From Clostridiales bacterium (GTDB taxonomy: Bacteria > Bacillota > Clostridia > Oscillospirales > Oscillospiraceae), in NCBI GenBank assembly GCA_022781505.1, contig JALETK010000174.1, positions 1 to 35,649 of the forward strand: 35,649 nucleotides of DNA, given 5' to 3'. Below, piece by piece: positions 16,955 to 24,263 of the stretch (positions are counted from its first letter, which is position 1; each line of letters opens with the position of its first letter). The position numbers and the translations under genes are program-made. The notes under the pieces are model-generated. The model saw only the letters and a program-made list of their open reading frames with translations, searched no databases and was not told where the DNA came from.

Positions 16955-17620
16955 ATGGAGAAAACCGTTGCCTTTTTTCACACCACCATGAATACGCCTC
17001 TGCCCCTGAAGCAGGCCTTTCACAGCCGCTTCCCCGGGGCCAGTCTCATCACGGTGATGGATGACAGCGTCCTGCCGGAGGTTATTGCCAACGGCGGGAG
17101 CTTTACCCCCGGGATTGTGCGCCGGCTGGTCAGCTTCGGGAGCAATGTGCAGATGCAGGGAGCGTCCGTTGCGGTGTGCATGTGCACCACCCTCACCGAA
17201 GCGGTGGCCCAGGCGGGGCTGGCCCTGGACATCCCCTTTATCACCATTGACGGCCCCATGCTGGCCCAGGCGGTGACGGAGGGGGAGCGGGTCGCTCTGC
17301 TGATTACGGCCAATACCACCTTCCGGGCCTCCAGCCGCTCCGCGCGGCAGGCAGCCATCCGGACCGGCCGGGAGCAGGTGGAGATTGACACCATTCTGGT
17401 GGAGGGGGCTTTCGAGGCCCTGAACCAGGCCCACGACAAGGCCCTTCACGACCGGCTGATTGCCGGGGCGGCCCGGAAGGCGGCCCTGACCCATGACGTG
17501 ATTGCCCTGGCACAGGTCAGCATGGTGGATGCAGCCGGGCTGCTGGAGGATTTGCCGGTTCCGGTGCTCACCAGCCTGAAATCCGGCATCGAGCAGCTGA
17601 GTCAATATATTGAGGAGTAA
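16955..17620 (+). CDS. Asp/Glu-racemase-superfamily protein, single catalytic Cys (first of pair)
   Basis: The 221-residue protein has the superfamily's two-lobed arrangement. The first active-site strand is VAVCMCTTLTEA (Cys75 and Cys77). The second site reads ALAQVSM (about 185-190) where racemases have Cys-Thr. Cofactor-independent racemases need one Cys on each side, so simple racemisation is unlikely. Decarboxylases, isomerases and lyases of this fold manage with one Cys. It starts five bases after the dehydrogenase stop and ends three bases before its paralog, so the three are tightly coupled. No signal peptide is present. Probable role: isomerisation or C-C or C-O chemistry on a carboxylated intermediate of this pathway. 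The exact reaction is not inferable. Confidence 0.7.
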   Translation: MEKTVAFFHTTMNTPLPLKQAFHSRFPGASLITVMDDSVLPEVIANGGSFTPGIVRRLVSFGSNVQMQGASVAVCMCTTLTEAVAQAGLALDIPFITIDGPMLAQAVTEGERVALLITANTTFRASSRSARQAAIRTGREQVEIDTILVEGAFEALNQAHDKALHDRLIAGAARKAALTHDVIALAQVSMVDAAGLLEDLPVPVLTSLKSGIEQLSQYIEE

Positions 17621-17623
17621 GCA

Positions 17624-18280
17624 ATGAAGAGACTGTACTTTATTTATACCATTCCTGGCTTTTATAACGGGCTCTATCAGCCGGTGATGGCCCGGGCCTT
17701 TGACCACCGGGAGGACGTGGAGGTTCGCTTTCTGATGGACAGCAGCCTCCTGCTGGACACCCTGGCCAACGGGGCGGAGCCGACGGCGGCGGTGGAGCGG
17801 CGGCTTCTCCACTTTGCCGAGAGCTGCGAGTGCGCCGGGGCGGACTGCATTGTTGTGGGCTGCACGGCGGTGAACACAGCCACCAAAAAGGTGGCTGGCC
17901 TGATGGATATCCCGGTGCTCAGTGTGGATGAGCCTGTGATTCAGAGGGTGCTGGCCGACGGAAAAAAGAAAATTGCCGTCCTGAGCCACACACCCATCAA
18001 CGCCATGACCATCCGCCGCCGCCTTCTGGCGGAGAATCCCCAGGTGCAGGTGGAGCTGTTCCCGGTGGCGGGAGCGGGGGATGCATTCAACGCCGGACGG
18101 CTGGAGGAGTTCCGCGCCCTGATGAAGGCCGGGGCGGAGGCCATCCCGGAGGGCTTTGACGCCATTGTGCTGGGGCACATTTCCGCCGAGGAGGTGGACT
18201 TCTCCCAGGTGAAGACGCCGGTCTATCCCACAGGCCGCTGGTGCATCGAGGCCATTGAAAAAATCTTAGAGGAAGTGTGA
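17624..18280 (+). CDS. Asp/Glu-racemase-superfamily protein, Cys/His variant (second of pair)
   Basis: The 218-residue paralog of the preceding gene has its first nucleophile in IVVGCTAVNTA (Cys80), while the second position reads IVLGHISAEEV with His185 replacing Cys. The N-terminal start MKRLYFIYTIPGFYNGL lacks a signal. Being adjacent and of equal length, the two may form a heterodimer or catalyse successive steps. Both keep the first Cys and both lose the second, so neither repairs the other's missing residue by simple complementation. GAGGAG upstream of ATG 17624 overlaps the previous stop. It is annotated by fold; the function is unknown. Confidence 0.7.
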   Translation: MKRLYFIYTIPGFYNGLYQPVMARAFDHREDVEVRFLMDSSLLLDTLANGAEPTAAVERRLLHFAESCECAGADCIVVGCTAVNTATKKVAGLMDIPVLSVDEPVIQRVLADGKKKIAVLSHTPINAMTIRRRLLAENPQVQVELFPVAGAGDAFNAGRLEEFRALMKAGAEAIPEGFDAIVLGHISAEEVDFSQVKTPVYPTGRWCIEAIEKILEEV

Positions 18281-18291
18281 GGGAGACTGCC

Positions 18292-19473
18292 ATGAAAATC
18301 AAACAGGTCACAGCCATGATCCTGCGGTATCAGTACGAAAACGGCATCGCGGACGCCCAGAACTACTTCTCCACCCGCAACGCGGTGCTGGTGGAGGTGG
18401 AGACGGACACCGGCCTCCGGGGCATCGGAGAATCCGCCTGCTTTGGGGGCCCGGCGGAGAGCACCAAGTACATTGTGGAGCGGGAGCTGGCGCCGCTGAT
18501 TGTGGGGGAGGACCCCACCAACATCGAGTATATCTGGAAGAAAATCTTTGACCGGACCCGCCAGCACGGCAGAGGCGGCATCATTATGGCTGCCATGAGC
18601 GGCATCGATGTGGCGCTGTGGGACATTCTGGGAAAAATCGCAGGTCTGCCGGTGTACAAGCTCCTGGGGGGCTATACCGACAAGCTGCTGCCCTACGCCA
18701 GCTCCGGCTTCTACTCCAGAGGCAAGGACACCAAGGCCCTGGCCCAGGAGGTGGGGAATTATTTCGAGCAGGGCTTCCGCTACGCCAAAATCAAGGTGGG
18801 CCGCAACCCCGAGGTGTTCCTCTCCCCGTTGCCCAACATGCCCTTCACCCAGGAGTGCAACTACTCCCTGGAGGAGGATCTGGAGCGGGTGGAGGCCTGC
18901 TGCAAGGTGGCCGACGAGTTCGGCGCAAAGCTGATTGTGGACGCCAACAACACCTGGAACACCTTTACCGCCATTAAAATGGGCAAAATCTTTCAGAAGC
19001 TGGGGGTTTTCTGGCTGGAAGAGCCGCTGCACCTGGACAACATCGAGGGCTCCGTGGAGCTGGCGGCGGCACTGGATATGCCGGTGGCAGGCTATGAGTC
19101 CGAGGTGGGCCTGTACCGCTTCCGGGAGCTGATCCGGCGCCATGCGGTGGACATCGTGCAGCCGGACGTCATCTGGAGCGGCGGCTTTACGGAGTGCCGC
19201 AAGATCGCAAACTTTGCCCATGCCCACAACATGCCCTGCCTTCCCCATGTGTTCTCCTCCGCTGTCAGCCTGGCGGCCAACGCCCACTTCCTGGCCTCCA
19301 TCTGTAACGCCGGCATTCTGGAGCTGGACCGGAACGTCTACCCCCTGCGGGATGAGTTGCTGGAGGAGCCCATTGTGGTGGCTCCGGACGGCTACATTCA
19401 CATGAGCGACAAGCCGGGCCTGGGCATCGAGCTCCGGGAGGACACCATTCAAAAGTACCGCGTGGATCTGTGA
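18292..19473 (+). CDS. Mandelate racemase/muconate lactonizing enzyme-family (enolase superfamily) protein
   Basis: The 393-residue enzyme has the MR-subgroup active site: Lys166-x-Lys168 in AKIKVG, metal ligands Asp217 (VDANNTW), Glu243 (LEEP) and Glu269 (GYESEVG), Asp292 in VQPDVIWSGG and His319 in LPHVFSS. A Lys-x-Lys plus His-Asp pair on opposite faces is typical of acid-sugar dehydratases, galactarolactone cycloisomerases and epimerases. Such an enzyme would make a 2-keto-3-deoxy acid, the substrate of the kinases here. About 20 residues are inserted between KIKVG and the first metal ligand. ATG 18292 has GAGGGAG; a GTG at 18277 overlapping the previous stop is weaker. It is the last gene of the operon. 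Confidence 0.88.
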   Translation: MKIKQVTAMILRYQYENGIADAQNYFSTRNAVLVEVETDTGLRGIGESACFGGPAESTKYIVERELAPLIVGEDPTNIEYIWKKIFDRTRQHGRGGIIMAAMSGIDVALWDILGKIAGLPVYKLLGGYTDKLLPYASSGFYSRGKDTKALAQEVGNYFEQGFRYAKIKVGRNPEVFLSPLPNMPFTQECNYSLEEDLERVEACCKVADEFGAKLIVDANNTWNTFTAIKMGKIFQKLGVFWLEEPLHLDNIEGSVELAAALDMPVAGYESEVGLYRFRELIRRHAVDIVQPDVIWSGGFTECRKIANFAHAHNMPCLPHVFSSAVSLAANAHFLASICNAGILELDRNVYPLRDELLEEPIVVAPDGYIHMSDKPGLGIELREDTIQKYRVDL

Positions 19474-19524
19474 GGCACTGAGAAAGGCCCGGGGGTTCCT
19501 CAAGGCCTCTCCCGGACCAAAACC

Positions 19525-19770
19525 TTAGTGCGTTGTAACTTCTTAAAATCGACTACGGATCGCTATAAGGGCCGTGATTCTACGAACCGTAGGGGAGGGT
19601 CATGACCCTCCCGCAGTACGGGACGTCCTTTCCCGGCGCACCCGGGCGAATCCGAAAATCCTTTCACTCTGGAACCAAACAGGCCCGGGTGGGCCCGTTT
19701 GGTTCCGGGAGGGTCATGACCCTACCCTACCATGCACCAAAGTTATATTTTAAAAGTTACAACGTATTAG
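19525..19770. mobile_element. MITE-like element with terminal inverted repeats
   Basis: The left end (19525-19550, containing GCGTTGTAACTTCTTAAAAT) is repeated in inverse orientation at 19745-19770 (ATTTTAAAAGTTACAACG), with most of about 26 positions matching. Between them lie GGGAGGGTCATGACCCTCCC (19593-19612), a one-mismatch copy of it (19707-19726), and a 16-bp stem with one mismatch, GGAACCAAACAGGCCC (19671-19686) against 19691-19706. The 246-bp unit has no coding capacity. No target duplication could be defined. Its transposase is not in the window: the ISL3-family element at the far end shows no such terminus in the visible part. Confidence 0.7.
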
Positions 19771-19804
19771 GGGCTGGCTCAAAAGGAGGTTTTGAGCCAG
19801 CCCC
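19770..19804. terminator. Perfect 15-bp hairpin between operon and VOC gene
   Basis: GGGGCTGGCTCAAAA (19770-19784) and TTTTGAGCCAGCCCC (19790-19804) flank a 5-base loop. It directly follows the MITE-like right end and lies between convergent stops, fitting a two-way terminator. There is no T-run outside the stem. It resembles the hairpin at 21157-21192. Confidence 0.6.
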
Positions 19805-19824
19805 ACGCCGGTTTTGCCATCAGA

Positions 19825-20250
19825 TTAGTACAGCTTCACAGCGGGACCCTGCCGCAGCTGGGGACAGTCCGGAACGTACTGGAGAAATTCTACCGGATAG
19901 CCGTTTGGGTCCTGGCACCACATCTGCCAGTTTCCATCCCGGGCAATCCGGGGCGGGGTGGTAACCGGCACGCCCGATTCCTGCAGCCGCCGGTAAAGGG
20001 CCTGAATGTCCTCCACCCGGAAGGCCAGGTGGTTTCGGCCTAGAGCCGTGCCCAGAGGGAACTGCTCCGGACGGGGATAAAACAGCTCCACACAGGAGCC
20101 GTCCGGGAACTGCACCGTGACAATCCAGGGTGTTCCCTTGGGTTCTTCGATTTCCATGATGATGCGGCCACCCAAAAGTCCGGTGTAGAACCGGATGCTT
20201 TTCTCCATATCCCGGGTGGAAATGCCGCCGTGTGCGAGACCGGTTACCAT
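19825..20250 (-). CDS. VOC-superfamily (glyoxalase/dioxygenase-fold) protein
   Basis: The 141-residue product has the paired beta-alpha-beta-beta-beta modules of the vicinal-oxygen-chelate fold. The first starts LAHGGISTRDMEKSIRFYTGLLGG and contains a His; the second starts NHLAFRVEDIQALYRRLQE. Both ends have possible metal ligands: His in each module's opening strand, Glu in VELFYP and Glu in YPVEFLQY. Members act as lyases, isomerases, epimerases or dioxygenases on small acids. Position next to the GntR regulator and the catabolic operon suggests a side or accessory step. AGGGGG precedes ATG 20250. The reaction is unassigned. Confidence 0.82.
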   Translation of the reverse strand: MVTGLAHGGISTRDMEKSIRFYTGLLGGRIIMEIEEPKGTPWIVTVQFPDGSCVELFYPRPEQFPLGTALGRNHLAFRVEDIQALYRRLQESGVPVTTPPRIARDGNWQMWCQDPNGYPVEFLQYVPDCPQLRQGPAVKLY

Positions 20251-20302
20251 TGCTTAATTCCCCCTGATGAAAGTATATTGAAGGGAAATTCTTTGAAATC
20301 CC

Positions 20303-20331
20303 TTGTAGTTTCTGGAATAATGTGGTACAAT
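20303..20331 (+). promoter_or_regulatory. Promoter of the GntR/FCD regulator gene
   Basis: TTGTAG (20303-20308) and TACAAT (20326-20331) are 17 bases apart. TTCTGGAA (20310-20317) lies directly behind the -35 box, resembling the TTCC(C)GGGAA motif of the promoters at 7377 and 13548, so autoregulation is possible. Confidence 0.6.
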
Positions 20332-20412
20332 CGTTCATAATAATGGGAAGCTTTATTGAGTGAGCAAAGCCGGAGTGCTCCGGATGTATAGATTACGATA
20401 TAGAAAAGATGG

Positions 20413-21108
20413 GTGTGGTGCGACTTGTCAGAAAAAAAGGTTGCGGTTACAAACGAGATATACGCGATTGTAAAGGAGCAGATCATTACCATGCAGCTGC
20501 TTCCCGGTCAACTGCTGATGGTACAGCATATTTCCGATGAAAACGGCATCAGCAGAACGCCGGTCCGGGAGGCGCTGGTCCGCCTGCGGGAGGAGAACCT
20601 GCTGGAGGACGCGGACGGCCGGAAGTTCCGGGTGACCCAGATTACCTGGAAGATGATCAGCGACCTCTACGAGGCCCGGAAAGCCATTGAGCTCTACGCG
20701 GTGGCAGAGGTGGCGCCGGTTGTGACCAAGACGCAGATTGCCGCTCTGAAAAAGCTGGTGTCCGCCATGGAGCGCTGCTATGAGCGCCGGGATTTCCAGG
20801 CGTCCTTTGAGCATGATATGGCATTTCACAACAAAATCCTGGAGATTTGCGGGAATCAGGTGATCATCAACTGGATGAACCGGATGCGGGATCAGCAGCA
20901 GCGGATCCGCTACCTGTCCGTGGGAAGCGAATCCCGCATGGCGGGGAGCCTGGCGGAGCACAAGGCGATTCTGGACCGGCTGGAGCAGCACGACCCGGAG
21001 GGAGCCAAAAACGCCATGTTCCAGCATTTGGACCGGGCGCTGCGGGATATGCTGAAGCTCCGGGATCAGGGCTATTTTGTATCCGCCCAGGTGATCCGGG
21101 ATTCCTGA
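20413..21108 (+). CDS. GntR-family transcriptional regulator with FCD effector domain
   Basis: The 231-residue protein has an N-terminal winged helix (about residues 10-75; LPGQLLMVQHISDENGISRT then PVREALVRLREENLL, the GntR signature) and an all-helical FCD ligand domain (about 85-215) with metal-site-type residues in FEHDMAFHNKILE and AEHKAIL. FCD regulators bind small organic acids such as gluconate, glycolate, lactate or galactonate and usually repress the matching catabolic operon. It lies between the two halves of the sugar-acid locus and is their natural candidate regulator. The start is uncertain: GTG 20413 and TTG 20425 are both possible and neither has a strong ribosome site. Confidence 0.88.
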   Translation: MWCDLSEKKVAVTNEIYAIVKEQIITMQLLPGQLLMVQHISDENGISRTPVREALVRLREENLLEDADGRKFRVTQITWKMISDLYEARKAIELYAVAEVAPVVTKTQIAALKKLVSAMERCYERRDFQASFEHDMAFHNKILEICGNQVIINWMNRMRDQQQRIRYLSVGSESRMAGSLAEHKAILDRLEQHDPEGAKNAMFQHLDRALRDMLKLRDQGYFVSAQVIRDS

Positions 21109-21156
21109 TGTGAATAAAATCTCCCTGCAAAGCAACTGCCGCAATCGGCGGGAGCC

Positions 21157-21198
21157 GGGGGCTGTCTCAAAAAGAGTTTTGAGATAGCCCCCTGTTTT
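21157..21198 (+). terminator. Terminator of the GntR gene
   Basis: GGGGGCTGTCTCAAAA (21157-21172) pairs with TTTTGAGATAGCCCCC (21177-21192) around AGAG, with one G-T position, and is followed by TGTTTTTT. This is a standard rho-independent terminator. The convergent regulator gene ends at 21199, so it may serve both strands. Confidence 0.8.
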
Positions 21199-22473
21199 TT
21201 ATTTGTTGTTCATGCGCTGAAACTCATTGGGGGTGTATCCGGTGATTCGCTTGAAGGTGCGGTTGAAGTAGGAGGTATCGTTGAAGCCCACTTTTTCGGC
21301 AATTTCAAAGATATAACCGCAGTCCGACTCCAGAAGCAGCTCCTTCGCCTTGTCAATCCGCAGCATGAGAATGTAGTTGATGATTCCCATGTGCATCACG
21401 TCCTTGAACTTTCTGCACAGGTGGTATTTGCTGAAGTTGGCAATGTTGGCCAGCTCGTCCAGGGTGATGGCGGAGGTGTAATTCTCCTCAATATAGCGAA
21501 TGACGCTCTCAATGGGATCGGGCGGTGTGTTCCGCTCTCCGGCGGAGCAGGCCTCCGGAGGCTCAGGGGCCACCCGCACAATGGAATCGGCGTGGAGGGG
21601 CCCTGCCATGGAGGAGAGCAGCGCCTGGGCTGCGGCGGGGAGCTGCTCCAGGGTGTGCTGTGTGCTCACATGGATGCTACAGGTGTGAAGGAACTGGTTC
21701 TTGATGCAGATGCGAAGCCGCTCACAGATGCTGAGAAGCCGGTCGTCGGGGGAGATGGCCAGGGTGCTGGCCTTTACCTGCTGCAGAAGCAGGAAGCCGC
21801 CGTTTTCATAATAGACGGAGAAGCCGGTGCCGTATTCCGACAGGAACCCGTCAATGTACTGTTCCAGCTTGGACAGAAGCTCCTCCTCGTTTCCCACCAC
21901 GGAGCGCAGGGCGCCGTAATTGTCAAACTGCAGGCCGGAGAGGTAGAAGCCGCTGCCGGTGACGTCAAAGCCCTTTATGTACAGGCTCTGCTGCACGGTG
22001 TCCGGAGAGATAGTCCTTCCCTGGAGGTAGGAGAGCAGAAGCTCTTTGAAATTGGCCCCGGCGTCCTGGGTGGCGGCGGGCAGATGGGAGCGCATGTCGC
22101 AGGCGCTGGCAATTTTGTCCAGAAGCTGCTCCGCGTTTTTGGGGTTTACAATGGTGCTTTTCAGCAGATAGTCGTAGGCTCCGGCCCGGAAGGCCTCCTT
22201 AATGAAGTCGATGTTATTGTGACAGCTGAGGACGATAAAAATCGCGGTGGGGCACAGCTGCTTTCCCTCCCGGATCAGCTGAATGCCGTTGAACTCCGGC
22301 ATGTACATGTCGGTGATTACAACATCCGGCTGATTCTTGTGGATGGACTCCAGGGCCGCCTTGGCGCTGGAGAGGGTGTCGATAATCTGAAAGCCCTTTT
22401 TCGCAAAGCAGACCAGGGATTCCAGACCCACCCGGACCAGCTCATCGTCATCTACCAGAATTACCTTATACAT
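21199..22473 (-). CDS. YesN-type response regulator with AraC-family DNA-binding domain
   Basis: The 424-residue protein has a receiver domain (residues 1-120) with acidic pocket VDDDE, phosphoacceptor Asp55 in VVITDMYMP and conserved Lys in YDYLLKS. A middle region of about 190 residues is poorly conserved. The AraC-type double helix-turn-helix is at about 320-424 (ITLDELANIANFSKYHLCRKFK, then IAEKVGFNDTSYFNRTFKRITGYTPNEFQ). Phosphorylation by the adjacent YesM-type kinase should let it activate nearby promoters; the Liv-type operon at 24264, divergent from the pair, is the likely target. GAGGAGG precedes ATG 22473, 11 bases after the kinase gene stop. It ends at the shared terminator with the GntR gene. 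Confidence 0.93.
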   Translation of the reverse strand: MYKVILVDDDELVRVGLESLVCFAKKGFQIIDTLSSAKAALESIHKNQPDVVITDMYMPEFNGIQLIREGKQLCPTAIFIVLSCHNNIDFIKEAFRAGAYDYLLKSTIVNPKNAEQLLDKIASACDMRSHLPAATQDAGANFKELLLSYLQGRTISPDTVQQSLYIKGFDVTGSGFYLSGLQFDNYGALRSVVGNEEELLSKLEQYIDGFLSEYGTGFSVYYENGGFLLLQQVKASTLAISPDDRLLSICERLRICIKNQFLHTCSIHVSTQHTLEQLPAAAQALLSSMAGPLHADSIVRVAPEPPEACSAGERNTPPDPIESVIRYIEENYTSAITLDELANIANFSKYHLCRKFKDVMHMGIINYILMLRIDKAKELLLESDCGYIFEIAEKVGFNDTSYFNRTFKRITGYTPNEFQRMNNK

Positions 22474-22484
22474 GACTTGCCTCC

Positions 22485-23855
22485 TCAGGGAATGATGGGC
22501 ACAATGATTTGTACCTTGGTGAATTGTTCCTTTTGACTCTCAATTCCGATGCCGTATTCTCTGCCGCACAGAAGCCGGATTCGCTTGTTGATGTTGCCGA
22601 TGGCCACGCCCATGTAGCGGTCCGAGCTTTTTTGGGTGTTGTTCAGAATCGGGAAGATATCCTCCGCGGCGATGCCCACGCCGTTGTCGAATACCTCAAT
22701 GACAATGCGGTATCCCCGGCGGAAGAGACTGACCCGGATGTGGCCGTTGGTGCGGCCCGCGTCCAGAAAACCGTGGTAAATGCTGTTTTCCACAATGGGC
22801 TGAACGATGAACTTGGGAATCTTCATCTGCATCTGGAGAGGGTCCAGCCGGAATTCATAGTCAAACACGTCGTTGAAGCGGATTTTCTGGGAGGAGAGAT
22901 AGGCGTCCACATAGGTCATCTCCTCCTCAATGGTCACATAGTCGGAATCATTCCGGGCACAGGCCCGGAGGAGAATGTCCAGAGACTGGGCGGTGTGAAC
23001 CACGTCGTCCATCCGGTTGGCGGAGGCCAGCCACTGAATGTTGTTCAGGGTGTTGTAAATGAAATGGGCGTTGATCTGATTCTGGAGCACCTCAATTTCC
23101 GAGGTCCGCTGCTCCGCGTTCAGGCGGTTGATCTCCTCCAGGGAGTCGTGGTATTCCCGGAACCGCTCCAGATAGGAGGTGCACATGGTGCCGATCTCGC
23201 TGCTCCAGCCGGTGTACGCGGTGATTTTGGCCTCCATGGAGGGATTGCGCATGGTGTGCAGCAGGTTTTTGGCGGGGGTGATGAAATAAACGCGCAGAAG
23301 GAGGAGGGCCAGCCCCGTAAAGATCAGAGCCAGCAGCAGGGCGGCGGGAATCAGGGGGGCAAACTCCTGCCAGGCGCCGGAGAGGTTGGAGGTGGGGTAG
23401 ATGACCACCAGGGAATAGGCGGCATTCAGCCGGGAGAAGAGGTAGAGGGCCTTTCCCCGGTAGGGGTTGGTGTGCACCAGATAGCCGGCGTTCAGGTTCC
23501 CGGCGGAGGGATACTGCTCCAGTGGAAAGATATTGCCGCTGGTGCAGCCCGAAGCGGCGATGGCGTCTCCGGAATCCAGAATGTACCAGGAGCAGGGCTC
23601 CCCCCCGGAGAGACGGGCCACGGTCTGCTCCACGGCGGGGGAGATATCCCCCAGCTCCGCTCCGTCCGGAGGGGAGAGGGTGACCAGGGCCGCGTGGAGG
23701 GTGCTGCCCTCCAGCCGGAGAAGATAGCTCTGACTCTTGAAATAAAACAGAAGAGAAGCCACCAGAAGGGGAACCGCCACGGCGAGGGAAACCGAAAGGC
23801 ACACCAGGGTGGAGAGGGACATGTTTCTCAGGCTCCTGCGCATTTTCTGAATCAT
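22485..23855 (-). CDS. YesM-type sensor histidine kinase
   Basis: The 456-residue kinase has two membrane helices (about 16-38 and 168-190) around an extracellular sensor of about 130 residues, then a linker and a coiled segment. The His_kinase domain carries phosphoacceptor His264 in NQINAHFIYNTL (the family more often has NPHF; Ala replaces Pro here). The ATPase domain has N-box Asn357 in QPIVENSIYHG and DNGVGI near 390. It should detect an extracellular ligand or the loaded binding protein and phosphorylate the YesN-type partner. GGAGG before ATG 23855 and the promoter at 23933-23961 support the start. YesMN pairs usually serve carbohydrate uptake systems, which fits a sugar-acid substrate here. 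Confidence 0.93.
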   Translation of the reverse strand: MIQKMRRSLRNMSLSTLVCLSVSLAVAVPLLVASLLFYFKSQSYLLRLEGSTLHAALVTLSPPDGAELGDISPAVEQTVARLSGGEPCSWYILDSGDAIAASGCTSGNIFPLEQYPSAGNLNAGYLVHTNPYRGKALYLFSRLNAAYSLVVIYPTSNLSGAWQEFAPLIPAALLLALIFTGLALLLLRVYFITPAKNLLHTMRNPSMEAKITAYTGWSSEIGTMCTSYLERFREYHDSLEEINRLNAEQRTSEIEVLQNQINAHFIYNTLNNIQWLASANRMDDVVHTAQSLDILLRACARNDSDYVTIEEEMTYVDAYLSSQKIRFNDVFDYEFRLDPLQMQMKIPKFIVQPIVENSIYHGFLDAGRTNGHIRVSLFRRGYRIVIEVFDNGVGIAAEDIFPILNNTQKSSDRYMGVAIGNINKRIRLLCGREYGIGIESQKEQFTKVQIIVPIIP

Positions 23856-23932
23856 ATGAGACCTCCGGCTGAAAAAACATTCTGTGCTGCAGCTGCCGGG
23901 GCCCTGTTCGGGCGGTTTCGGCAGCTGTCACC

Positions 23933-23961
23933 ATTATATCTAAAATGTATGCAAAATACAA
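23933..23961 (-). promoter_or_regulatory. Promoter of the YesMN operon
   Basis: On the minus strand TTGTAT (23956-23961) and TATAAT (23933-23938) are 17 bases apart, with a leader of about 70 bases to the ATG at 23855. A TGTAT/ATACA mini-dyad (23946-23960) overlaps the -35 region. Confidence 0.7.
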
Positions 23962-24131
23962 GGCAAAAATGAAGACAGAAAAGGCGGAAGGAGGGAGGCG
24001 GAAAATGGAGTATTTTGCGGAAATTGGCGGGTGATTTCGCAAAATCGTTCAATTTATACCAAACAACCTGGAAAAAATCCGATTTAAGTTGTTCAAAACG
24101 GCAAAATTCGATTTCGCGTTTTAAGCAAAAT
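23951..24131. promoter_or_regulatory. Repeated GCAAAAT motifs in the divergent kinase/transporter region
   Basis: GCAAAAT occurs on the plus strand at 23951-23957, 24039-24045, 24101-24107 and 24125-24131, and in inverse form at 24012-24018. One inverse pair forms a long imperfect dyad (24012-24024 with 24034-24045). The 408-base gap between the kinase and binding-protein genes contains no gene. These repeats are candidate binding sites for the AraC-type regulator, which typically uses direct repeats. Confidence 0.45.
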
Positions 24132-24189
24132 GCACATGGGTGCAAGATCGTTCCAGCAGCGGCTCAGGAACTTTGCCAACATTATTTAA

Positions 24190-24218
24190 TTACAAGGAGC
24201 GTACTCCTGCGCTATAAT
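24190..24218 (+). promoter_or_regulatory. Promoter of the Liv-type transporter operon
   Basis: TATAAT (24213-24218) is a perfect -10 box. The -35 region is poor (TTACAA at 24190 with a 17-base spacer, or ATTACA at 24189 with 18), as expected for an activator-dependent promoter. A GGAG/CTCC dyad (24196-24207) lies in the spacer. Confidence 0.6.
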
Positions 24219-24263
24219 AAGGGCCATGAAGACCCCTAAAAAAATAAACAGGAGGAAGTCAAA

